Of a stretch of DNA of 5,750 nt, positions 1 through 5,750 are shown in pieces (position 1 is the first letter of the stretch; every line of letters begins with the position of its first letter). This stretch comes from a bacterium (lineage in GTDB: Bacteria > UBP14 > UBA6098 > B30-G16): contig JALTEE010000438.1 of the NCBI GenBank assembly GCA_027007865.1, forward strand, positions 1 to 5,750, in the 5' to 3' direction. The notes below the pieces were generated by a model that saw only the letters and a list, made by a program, of their open reading frames with translations, searched no databases and was not told where the DNA came from. A program made the translations under genes and the position numbers.

Positions 1-1
1 C

Positions 2-2500
2 ACATCATTTGCTGGGGATGGTGTAGTTCCTGGCTATCGTCTTGGAATAAACAATAATGACGGAACAGAATTAGTATCCATTTTAAGTGGTGGCAATGTT
101 GGCATCGGAACTACAAGCCCTAATGACAAACTTGATGTAAATGGCGCACTTATGGTAAGAGGAGATGGTGGAAATACACCGCACGGCACAGGTTATACCA
201 GCAATGAAGAGAAAATACGGATGCCCGGTCCAACATCCGACTATATTATTTCAACGCAGGATGGCTCAGGCAGAATACAGCATTACTGGAACTCAACTAC
301 TCTTTCCACAACGAACAAATATCTTGTTTCTAGTGAACCCGCGTGGATGTGGGATGTCACAGTTGCTGGAGACCCCTACATGGAGTTCAAGTTTGCGGGA
401 AGTGGTACCGCTGGAGATGACATAACCTGGACTACTCATATGGCTTTTATGCAAAACGGTAATGTCGGCATAGGAACGACAAGCCCTTCTTACAAACTTG
501 ATGTAAATGGTGCTGTGCGCATTCAATCTCTTGCTGCTGGTGCAACCAACACTGTTGTAACTCATAGTTCGGGAGTTCTTCAAACGAGAACGATAGATTC
601 TCGGGTGTGGGGTTCTTCACTAACTGATGGTAGTGGAAGCGCCAATTATGTTGCCAAATGGAGCGATGCAAATACACTCACGAACTCAACAATAATATAT
701 GATGATGGCACGAATGTCGGCATAGGGACGACATCACCAGGAAAACTTCTAACAATTAGCGACCCTATCTCTAATGCAACAGATGTTCATATTCTATTTC
801 AAGATAGCAATGCGGCCTCAAATCAGAAAAATAGGTTTATCAGAGCCTCAAATCAATATTTTATTATTGGAAGAATGAACGACGATTATAGTATAGAGTC
901 AGACAATGATTTTGTAATAACCGATGTTGGAAATGTCGGCATCGGAACGGCATCGCCAACTGATAAACTCGACATCAATGGAACAGTTAGAATTGAAAAC
1001 GGCTGGAGAGGTTTGAAGATCGAGGGACAAGGCTCGAATCCTCACAGATATGATTTTATTGTTGGTCAGCTCACGGGCGCAGATGCCGACAGCGGCGGTT
1101 TCTCTATCTACGATAATACTGCCGGCGCATATCGTTTTGCAATCTATCGGAATGGCAATGTCGGCATCGGGACGACGAGCCCAAGCTATAAATTGCATGT
1201 TGTCGAACCGTCTTCCTTCGGCAGAGCAGTGTATGGTATTAATTCCTATTCTGGCTCATCTGATGGTTATGGAGGTTATTTTGTTGCTAACAATGATAAC
1301 GATTTCGGATACGGTGTTTATGCCAGCGGGGGCTGGTATGGAGGGTATTTTAATTTGTATGGAACGAGTGGTGCTGCGGCTGTTGAGGCTTATGTAGGTA
1401 GTTCATCGTCTTCAGCTGATGGGGTGTATGCGTTTGTTTACGGCAGCGGCGACGCAATTCATGGTTACAAATCTTGTTCCTCTGGAGCTGAATATACTCA
1501 ATCTATCTATGGCTATGAATATTATCCTTCTGGTTCTGGCGATGATACAGACAGCCTTGCCTGTGGAGTTTATGGGAAAACTGACAATGGAGATTATTAT
1601 TATCTTTATACCGGTGCAGGCGTAATTGGAATGGGTGATTATGATAACGATGCAACGGGTGGAACGGGTGTTTATGGTAGGGGCAAGTGGGGTATGTATG
1701 CTGAAGGCAGCAATACTGATTATGGTCTTATGCGTTCTGCTCCGATGGAGGAAGGAGGGGAGACTTCATTGGGAGTCGGGCTTTTGGCAACGGGTGCGGT
1801 TGGTGTTTCAGCATCAGGCTCAAAATATGGTGGGGTTTTTCTTGGCGAAGAACTTGGATTGTATGTAAGTTCCAGCAACGAATCCAACAGCGCCGCCTAT
1901 TTCGAAGGCAATGTAATGACTAATTCAGCATACATACAACTGAACAAAGTTGATGGCGAATCGGAATCAATCCCTACATATTCAATGACTTCTACTGAAC
2001 AAAAGATATACGCAGACGGTGTTTCATCTCTTTCAAGCGGGACAGCAAGAGTTGAGTTCGATGATGATTTCAAAAAACTTGTTGACTCGGAAAGACCTAT
2101 AACAGTTACAGCAACACCGATGGGCAATTGCAATGGCATATATATATCTGAAATCGATGCGAACGGTTTCACTATCGTGGAGAATAACGGTGGCAATAGC
2201 GATGTTCGTTTCTCTTGGATAGCAATCGGACGGAAAACGGAACCTACAATTCAGACAAAATATCTTGCGAATGACTATGGCAATCAGACATTTCGCTCGA
2301 TTTATCCTGAATGGCTCGGTTTTCGAGACAAAAATGACCCGCTTTTCTACCGCGAACATCCACTTTCTACAGAATGTCCTCCTGACCAGACCCCCGAGGC
2401 TCGTGAGGCTCGTAAACTAAAAGAAAAGCGAGATGCAAAAAAAACAGATGCGAAGATTAAAACCGAAGACTTAGAGCGGATAAATCCAGAAAACAAATAG
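2..2500 (+). CDS. Modular fibre-like repeat protein (tail-fibre or surface type), 5'-partial
   Basis: The frame is open from the first complete codon at base 2 to TAG at 2498-2500, giving 832 residues. The ATG at 152 is not the start, because a motif copy lies upstream of it in frame; the true start is outside the window. Residues 1-400 hold five copies of a GNVGIGTTSP-type motif, usually followed by KLDVNG, separated by spacers of unequal length. Residues 407-640 form a Gly/Tyr/Ser-rich array with recurring VYG and YGGYF elements. Residues 642-745 form a compact domain containing ARVEF, ITVTATP and ending WIAIGR, a C-terminal type I recall from similar proteins. The last 36 residues are rich in Lys, Glu and Asp. 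No Peptidase_S74 chaperone domain, membrane segment or sorting signal is seen in this part. Such proteins are usually elongated trimeric fibres of phage tails or cell surfaces; that role is inferred. Function and ligand are unknown. Confidence 0.85.
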   Translation, partial: TSFAGDGVVPGYRLGINNNDGTELVSILSGGNVGIGTTSPNDKLDVNGALMVRGDGGNTPHGTGYTSNEEKIRMPGPTSDYIISTQDGSGRIQHYWNSTTLSTTNKYLVSSEPAWMWDVTVAGDPYMEFKFAGSGTAGDDITWTTHMAFMQNGNVGIGTTSPSYKLDVNGAVRIQSLAAGATNTVVTHSSGVLQTRTIDSRVWGSSLTDGSGSANYVAKWSDANTLTNSTIIYDDGTNVGIGTTSPGKLLTISDPISNATDVHILFQDSNAASNQKNRFIRASNQYFIIGRMNDDYSIESDNDFVITDVGNVGIGTASPTDKLDINGTVRIENGWRGLKIEGQGSNPHRYDFIVGQLTGADADSGGFSIYDNTAGAYRFAIYRNGNVGIGTTSPSYKLHVVEPSSFGRAVYGINSYSGSSDGYGGYFVANNDNDFGYGVYASGGWYGGYFNLYGTSGAAAVEAYVGSSSSSADGVYAFVYGSGDAIHGYKSCSSGAEYTQSIYGYEYYPSGSGDDTDSLACGVYGKTDNGDYYYLYTGAGVIGMGDYDNDATGGTGVYGRGKWGMYAEGSNTDYGLMRSAPMEEGGETSLGVGLLATGAVGVSASGSKYGGVFLGEELGLYVSSSNESNSAAYFEGNVMTNSAYIQLNKVDGESESIPTYSMTSTEQKIYADGVSSLSSGTARVEFDDDFKKLVDSERPITVTATPMGNCNGIYISEIDANGFTIVENNGGNSDVRFSWIAIGRKTEPTIQTKYLANDYGNQTFRSIYPEWLGFRDKNDPLFYREHPLSTECPPDQTPEAREARKLKEKRDAKKTDAKIKTEDLERINPENK
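92..151 (+). repeat. Fibre motif copy 1
   Basis: Encodes GNVGIGTTSPNDKLDVNGAL. Its second half shares an identical 19-base stretch with copy 2. It is the only copy using GTT rather than GTC for the first Val. The ATG at 152 directly follows it, so that ATG is internal to the gene. Confidence 0.9.
458..520 (+). repeat. Fibre motif copy 2
   Basis: Encodes GNVGIGTTSPSYKLDVNG followed by AVR. It lies 366 bases (122 residues) after copy 1. The module after it reads like a common fibre linker: SSGVLQTRTIDSRVWGSS, then GSANYVAKWSDANTLTNS. Confidence 0.9.
713..760 (+). repeat. Fibre motif copy 3, shortened tail
   Basis: Encodes NVGIGTTSPGKLLTIS, preceded by YDDGT. The KLDVNG half is replaced by KLLTIS. 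It lies 252 bases (84 residues) after copy 2. Confidence 0.88.
929..994 (+). repeat. Fibre motif copy 4
   Basis: Encodes GNVGIGTASPTDKLDING followed by TVRI. It has a Thr-to-Ala change in the core. It lies 219 bases (73 residues) after copy 3. Confidence 0.9.
1154..1201 (+). repeat. Fibre motif copy 5, last before the Gly/Tyr array
   Basis: Encodes GNVGIGTTSPSYKLHV. It lies 225 bases (75 residues) after copy 4. The DVNG end is lost and the sequence passes straight into the Gly/Tyr-rich array. Confidence 0.9.
1220..1921 (+). repeat. Degenerate Gly/Tyr-rich repeat array within the fibre gene
   Basis: About 234 residues are built from irregular short units such as AVYGINS, GYGGYF, GVYASGG, WYGGYF, GVYGK, GVYGRG, GMYAEGS and KYGGVF, ending at AAYFEGN. 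Spacing is uneven, so this is a diverged protein-level repeat rather than a tandem DNA repeat. Regularly placed Gly and aromatic residues suggest a beta-rich or beta-solenoid shaft; that structure is inferred. Two cysteines (residues 492 and 521 from base 2) lie in it and could pair if the protein is exported. Confidence 0.65.
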
Positions 2501-2502
2501 CA

Positions 2503-2525
2503 CACAACCTACAGTTTCGGTTGTG
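2503..2525. terminator. Hairpin, possible weak terminator between convergent genes
   Basis: CACAACC (2503-2509) pairs perfectly with GGTTGTG (2519-2525) across a nine-base loop, starting three bases after the fibre stop. On the plus strand no T-run follows. On the minus strand the stem is followed by TGCTATTTGTTTTC, which is moderately T-rich, so it fits better as the end of the pdxA transcript. The stem is short, so termination is a weak inference. Confidence 0.35.
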
Positions 2526-2552
2526 GGGAAACGGGAATAACCTGATTACTCA

Positions 2553-2572
2553 TCGTTCTGAGCAAAGAATGA
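2553..2572. repeat. Second short inverted repeat in the convergent gap
   Basis: TCGTTCT pairs with AGAATGA (seven pairs, one of them G-T) around a six-base loop, GAGCAA. No T-run follows on either strand, so it is not called a terminator. The TTCTGAGC...AAGAAT wording resembles an intergenic element type I recall from other bacterial genomes; with one copy here this cannot be confirmed. Confidence 0.3.
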
Positions 2573-2590
2573 AAGAGAAGATTATGATTG

Positions 2591-3550
2591 TCAGGATTCT
2601 AAATTTCGGGCAATTTTTACAGCGCTTCGCATCGCATATATAAAACTGAGCGGACTGGCAATGCCAGAACCCGCGATGTCGAATGCTGTTCCGTGGTCGG
2701 GACTCGTTCGCGGAAGCGGCAGTCCGAGCGTGATGTTCACTCCCCTATTAAATCCCAGCGTCTTCAATGGAATCAGTCCCTGGTCGTGATACATTGCCAG
2801 ATATGCATCGAATTTTCTGCGCATCTTCGGCAGAAACGCGACATCGGGAACGAGCGGACCGATAACATCCATTCCAGCTTCACTTGCGGATTCTATTGCG
2901 GCTGAAATAATTTGCTCCTCCTCCCCTATTTTTCCGCCCTCGCCTGCGTGAGGATTGAGTGCGAGAACTGCGATTTTCGGATTTTCGATGCCGAACCAAT
3001 TTTTAAGTGCATCGTCGGTTCTCGAAATATGGTCGAAAAGCATTTTCGCATCGAGCGCATCCGCCACATAGCGCAGCGGAATGTGCGTTGTCGCAAGCGA
3101 AACACGAAATTTCCGCGCGAACAACATCATTGTTACATCGCTTTTGAATATTTCTGCTAAAATCTCCGTATGACCGGGATAATTATGTCCCGCGAGTTGC
3201 ATCGCTTTTTTTGAAATCGGCGCTGTAAGAATCGCATCGGCATCGCCATTCTTTGCGAACTGTGCCGCTGCCACAATCGCCTTAAATGCGATATTTCCGC
3301 ATTCGGCATCGATTTTTCCCCATTCGATTTCGCTCATTTTCGCAACTTCACGAAATTCGATAGTTCCATTTTCAACGAGTTTTAAAAACTTTCTTGCCCA
3401 TAAAAATTTTTGTGATAGAATTTTAAACGGCAGCATTGCACCGAAGACGGAATATTTTATATTCGGTGGATGATATTTGCACAAAGATTTTGCAATAATT
3501 TCGGCGCCGATACCTGCTGGGTCGCCTGCTGACACCGCTATTCGTATCAT
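2591..3550 (-). CDS. pdxA: 4-hydroxythreonine-4-phosphate dehydrogenase PdxA
   Basis: This 319-residue cytoplasmic enzyme is close to the usual length of about 330. PdxA oxidises 4-phosphooxy-L-threonine with NAD+; the product loses CO2 to give 3-amino-2-oxopropyl phosphate, which PdxJ uses to build pyridoxine 5'-phosphate. Visible family motifs are AGDPAGIG (residues 8-15), the substrate loop GHTE (126-129), ATTHIPLR (153-160), NPHAGEGG (199-206), AMYHDQGL (252-259), GVNITLGLP (270-278) and RTSPDHGTA (281-289). His156, His201 and His255 match the three metal-binding histidines of the family. The ATG start is supported by GAGGTG eight bases upstream, and it overlaps the preceding gene by four bases. 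A PdxA2-type role on phosphorylated four-carbon sugar acids cannot be excluded from motifs alone, but no DUF1537 kinase gene is seen nearby. Confidence 0.95.
   Translation of the reverse strand: MIRIAVSAGDPAGIGAEIIAKSLCKYHPPNIKYSVFGAMLPFKILSQKFLWARKFLKLVENGTIEFREVAKMSEIEWGKIDAECGNIAFKAIVAAAQFAKNGDADAILTAPISKKAMQLAGHNYPGHTEILAEIFKSDVTMMLFARKFRVSLATTHIPLRYVADALDAKMLFDHISRTDDALKNWFGIENPKIAVLALNPHAGEGGKIGEEEQIISAAIESASEAGMDVIGPLVPDVAFLPKMRRKFDAYLAMYHDQGLIPLKTLGFNRGVNITLGLPLPRTSPDHGTAFDIAGSGIASPLSFIYAMRSAVKIARNLES
3547..3550 (-). other. ATGA stop/start overlap joining the two minus-strand genes
   Basis: The TGA of the helical-repeat gene (3549-3547) overlaps the ATG of pdxA (3550-3548). A four-base overlap of this kind implies one transcript and likely re-initiation by the same ribosomes. 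Confidence 0.9.
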
Positions 3551-5733
3551 TTTTGAAGCACCTCATCGACGGCTTCCATTATTTCATCTTTCTTGCGTGA
3601 AAATATAGAAAACGATTCTTTTACGATACCTTCAGTTTTCCATTCTGTGCGAAATCTTTTCAGCGCTTTTCGAACCTCGTGGTTGTCGGAGAAACTTGAA
3701 AAATCTTTTATAAGAATTTTTAGCATTTTCCGAAATGCAGGTTCGGGCAGCGGGTCGATATAAATTACCCATTGCTCGAGTATATCGGATAGAAACTTTT
3801 TAACATAATTGCTTTTGAAGTTGCCGATTATGCGCAAGATTGCTATTCGCAACTTTGGAAAATGCAGGAAAAGTTCGCGCAGATAGTAATCTTTCACGGG
3901 ATTATTCTTCGACACAATATTTTCTATTACTTCGCTTCTAAATTCATTGCTCGATTCGAGAAAAAGCGCCTCTATAATATCTCCCACCTGTTCGCTGGGA
4001 TAATACATAAGCAGGAAAAATAGATGTTTCTTTACGCGAATATCCTTATCATTTGTTGCTTTTATAATAAGCGGCAGTGCAAAATCTTTGTCCAATCTAT
4101 AAGCCAGTGAGAAAACGCTTAATGTTCTCCGCAACTGCTCGGAATTCATTATGTATCCGCTGTCGCTCCGCTGGAGTTTTTGCATACTTTCCACATATTT
4201 TTCGATGCTTTCTTTTGCCACAAGAGCATGCATTTGCAAAATATTTGCAGCAATCGCAACGAACGAAGGCTTTCTCGAACCGAGTTCGTCGATTATTATC
4301 GAGGCTAAAACCTCACCGTCCATTTTTTCGATAATTTCCTGCAATTGCAAATCGAAAGATGATAATTCTCCGCTTACCGACGATAAAAGATGTTGCACAT
4401 TTTCAGGAGAGGACAATCCCACAATAAAAGTTTCAAAATCGTTTATAACGGATATCGACGGGTTCTCGCCAATCAATTTATCATATACCATAAGTATTCG
4501 ATATATTGCGGAATATTTTCGAGAAGCCAAAAGCAACGACGAGAAAAAAACCAATGCAGCGGTGATAACGCCAAAACGGGGAACATCGGAATCGGAGTGT
4601 TCTTTTTTATCGAGCACATCTCCGAGAAGTGCCAATGCCATACTATCATCGCCGCTATTATATGCTTCCTCAATAACACTTTTCATCGCATCGACAACCC
4701 AATATTCACCTGTGGAATCATACAGGTCGAATAATTGTTCAGAAATAGCAATTGCTTTATCGGGTTCGCCGCGAGCAAATAATTTCTCGAGAGAGGACCT
4801 GAACTGCTGCTCGATTTGTGGATTCCATTCATTCTGCATAGCCTGCTGAAATAGTTCGTTCACCGATTGCATCCAGGAAAGTTCTGTCAGCGTAAATTCC
4901 TTTTCGAGCAATTCGGATGTAGTATCGTGCTTGGTGGTTATTTCATCCGTAATCTTTTCGACTTTGCCTAATAATTCCTTTTTCGTCTCCTCTGTCAATT
5001 TCTCCTGAATCGTATTGAACAGTCTTTTCAAATCCTTATCTGTGCTTGATAGCTCATCATCCGACTTTTCCAGCAGCCCGGATTGTTTGACGAGCGCATT
5101 TATTATCGAGACAGTATCGTATTGTTCTGTGTCGAGCGTTACGCCACTCATAAATTGCTCTATTAAATCTTCGTTCATTTCTCCCGATTCTGCTACTTTC
5201 CCCATCAACCGTTCGATTACATCCGGATGGCGTGATAAAATATCTTTCAGCATTTTCTCCGATTCTGCATTTTCATCGACATCTCCCGTAACCGCTACAT
5301 ACTTGACCCTATCAACTTCGATGCTAGTTACTCTCAATTCATCTAAATATTCATCGATATCGTATCTTTCGAGCTTTCTGCCGGGTGTTCGGACAAGAAA
5401 TTTTAAGAATGCGAGAAATTCCTCATCGGTCATTTTCCTATGAAATGTAATACTGTGTATTCCGAAATCCTCGAAATCGTTCACGAAGCGTTGAGTAAAA
5501 TAAGTTTTTTCGAGTGGAATTTTATCGAAGAGCATCGCATCGCCTAATCTGCTGAGAGTAAAACTGGGTGCATGTTCAAAAAGTTCGTGAACAAGTTTGA
5601 TAGCAATTTTTATACTTTTCCGAGAAACTGAATGCTCAATACCATACATTTCCATTCGCTGAAGGGCAAGATGCATATTTTTTACAATTAACAGCGGGAG
5701 TTCTTCCAATTTATGCTTTTCTTCTTTTCCCAA
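3547..5733 (-). CDS. Large HEAT/ARM-like helical-repeat protein of unknown function
   Basis: This 728-residue protein has no catalytic motif I recognise. Residues about 12-150 form a distinct domain: helices with a YGIEHS motif (30-35), then LGDAMLFDKIPLE, FEDFGIHSITFHRKMTDEEFLAFLKFL and a VKYVAV strand. This resembles, from memory, an N-terminal domain found before HEAT repeats or HD-type domains in other bacteria. Residues 155-285 are acidic, Lys-rich helices, partly coiled-coil-like. Residues 290-450 look TPR-like. Residues 465-700 are helical pairs of HEAT/ARM style, for example around 532-580 and 583-650. No signal peptide or confident membrane span is seen, so a cytoplasmic scaffold is the likely role. 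The start is TTG at 5733, chosen because GAAAGG lies nine bases upstream; the frame stays open to the window edge, so an earlier start is possible. ATG at residue 20 is the next clear alternative. It is coupled to pdxA by a four-base overlap. Confidence 0.75.
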   Translation of the reverse strand: MGKEEKHKLEELPLLIVKNMHLALQRMEMYGIEHSVSRKSIKIAIKLVHELFEHAPSFTLSRLGDAMLFDKIPLEKTYFTQRFVNDFEDFGIHSITFHRKMTDEEFLAFLKFLVRTPGRKLERYDIDEYLDELRVTSIEVDRVKYVAVTGDVDENAESEKMLKDILSRHPDVIERLMGKVAESGEMNEDLIEQFMSGVTLDTEQYDTVSIINALVKQSGLLEKSDDELSSTDKDLKRLFNTIQEKLTEETKKELLGKVEKITDEITTKHDTTSELLEKEFTLTELSWMQSVNELFQQAMQNEWNPQIEQQFRSSLEKLFARGEPDKAIAISEQLFDLYDSTGEYWVVDAMKSVIEEAYNSGDDSMALALLGDVLDKKEHSDSDVPRFGVITAALVFFSSLLLASRKYSAIYRILMVYDKLIGENPSISVINDFETFIVGLSSPENVQHLLSSVSGELSSFDLQLQEIIEKMDGEVLASIIIDELGSRKPSFVAIAANILQMHALVAKESIEKYVESMQKLQRSDSGYIMNSEQLRRTLSVFSLAYRLDKDFALPLIIKATNDKDIRVKKHLFFLLMYYPSEQVGDIIEALFLESSNEFRSEVIENIVSKNNPVKDYYLRELFLHFPKLRIAILRIIGNFKSNYVKKFLSDILEQWVIYIDPLPEPAFRKMLKILIKDFSSFSDNHEVRKALKRFRTEWKTEGIVKESFSIFSRKKDEIMEAVDEVLQK
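3559..3564 (-). promoter_or_regulatory. Ribosome binding site of pdxA
   Basis: On the minus strand GAGGTG lies eight bases before the pdxA ATG, inside the last codons of the upstream gene. Its strength and spacing support the 3550 start and fit translational coupling through the ATGA overlap. Confidence 0.8.
5284..5700 (-). other. Conserved-looking N-terminal domain of the helical-repeat protein
   Basis: Residues 12-150. The pattern is a long helix with aromatic/His positions (LQRMEMYGIEHSVSRKSI), a small-strand segment ending DAMLFDKIPLE, then GIHSITF followed by an acidic helix (TDEEFLAFLKFL), and a final strand VKYVAV. The order helix, strand, 'F..k.t.EEf..FL', strand recalls N-terminal domains of HEAT-repeat and HD-GYP-linked proteins; the resemblance is from memory and no family name is claimed. 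Confidence 0.45.
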
Positions 5734-5742
5734 ATTACACGA

Positions 5743-5748
5743 CCTTTC
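5743..5748 (-). promoter_or_regulatory. Ribosome binding site supporting the TTG start
   Basis: On the minus strand GAAAGG ends nine bases before TTG at 5733. This spacing decides for the TTG over the later ATG at residue 20. The promoter of the operon lies outside the window. Confidence 0.5.
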
Positions 5749-5750
5749 CC

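Larger units (their letters stand above)
2501..2590. other. Convergent intergenic gap
   Basis: Ninety bases separate the stop of the fibre gene from the stop of pdxA on the opposite strand. It holds two short inverted repeats (2503-2525 and 2553-2572) and no open frame of note. Confidence 0.8.

Noticed and set aside
152..154. ATG at 152 as the start of the fibre gene
   Set aside because: The same frame is open upstream to base 2 and encodes a full motif copy (92-151), so this ATG is internal.
92..1201. CRISPR-like or tandem DNA repeat array
   Set aside because: The repeats are in frame, spaced 219-366 bases apart and encode a protein motif, so they are coding repeats.
1050..1868. Three plus-strand frames overlapping the Gly/Tyr array (from 1050, 1419 and 1626)
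   Set aside because: They sit inside the fibre gene in another frame; their Met/Leu/Ile-rich content is a shift artefact of Tyr/Gly codons.
2..2500. Prophage tail operon
   Set aside because: No other phage structural, lysis or integration gene is in the window, and the neighbours are housekeeping-like; the fibre may equally be a chromosomal surface protein.
4525..4569. Hydrophobic stretch of the helical-repeat protein (about residues 389-403) as a membrane span
   Set aside because: It is short, and flanked by helices of repeat style; it reads better as a buried helix of the solenoid.
4151..4849. 232-codon plus-strand open frame
   Set aside because: It lies wholly antisense to the helical-repeat gene. 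Its Ser-rich composition with low-complexity runs is typical of a shadow frame, and no domain is recognisable.
5015..5443. 142-codon plus-strand open frame
   Set aside because: It is antisense to the same gene, dominated by Ser/Thr/Ile from the complement of acidic and Lys codons, with no ribosome binding site noticed.

Overview
The window carries three protein-coding genes in a convergent layout, with no RNA genes, mobile elements or CRISPR array visible. The left 2.5 kb holds the 3' part of a long plus-strand gene for a repetitive fibre-like protein, which enters from beyond the left edge. After a 90-base convergent intergenic gap come two minus-strand genes forming an operon that enters from the right: a 728-residue helical-repeat protein of unknown function, followed by pdxA of vitamin B6 synthesis.

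Fibre gene (2-2500). Five copies of a motif close to GNVGIGTTSPSYKLDVNG punctuate variable spacer modules. A Gly/Tyr-rich array follows, then a compact C-terminal domain ending near WIAIGR, and a Lys/Glu-rich tail. This layout is familiar from phage tail fibres and from chromosomal surface proteins of Bacteroidota-related and candidate phyla. No phage structural gene adjoins it here, so its cellular role stays open.

Minus-strand pair (5733-2591). The upstream gene has an N-terminal alpha/beta-like domain, a charged helical middle and a HEAT/ARM-like C-terminal half. Its stop overlaps the pdxA start by four bases (ATGA), and a GAGGTG ribosome binding site for pdxA lies inside its 3' end, so the two are very probably cotranscribed and translationally coupled. 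PdxA is complete and keeps the expected metal and substrate motifs. No functional link between the two products is evident beyond shared expression.

Organism. Base composition is moderately AT-rich. The NVGIGTTSP fibre type points to the Fibrobacteres-Chlorobi-Bacteroidetes sphere or allied candidate phyla (Cloacimonadota, Marinimicrobia and WOR-3 are examples). Clear Shine-Dalgarno sequences before both minus-strand genes argue mildly against Bacteroidota proper, where such sites are usually weak. This placement is inference. I see no convincing complete novel system; the most open questions are the helical-repeat protein and the modular fibre.
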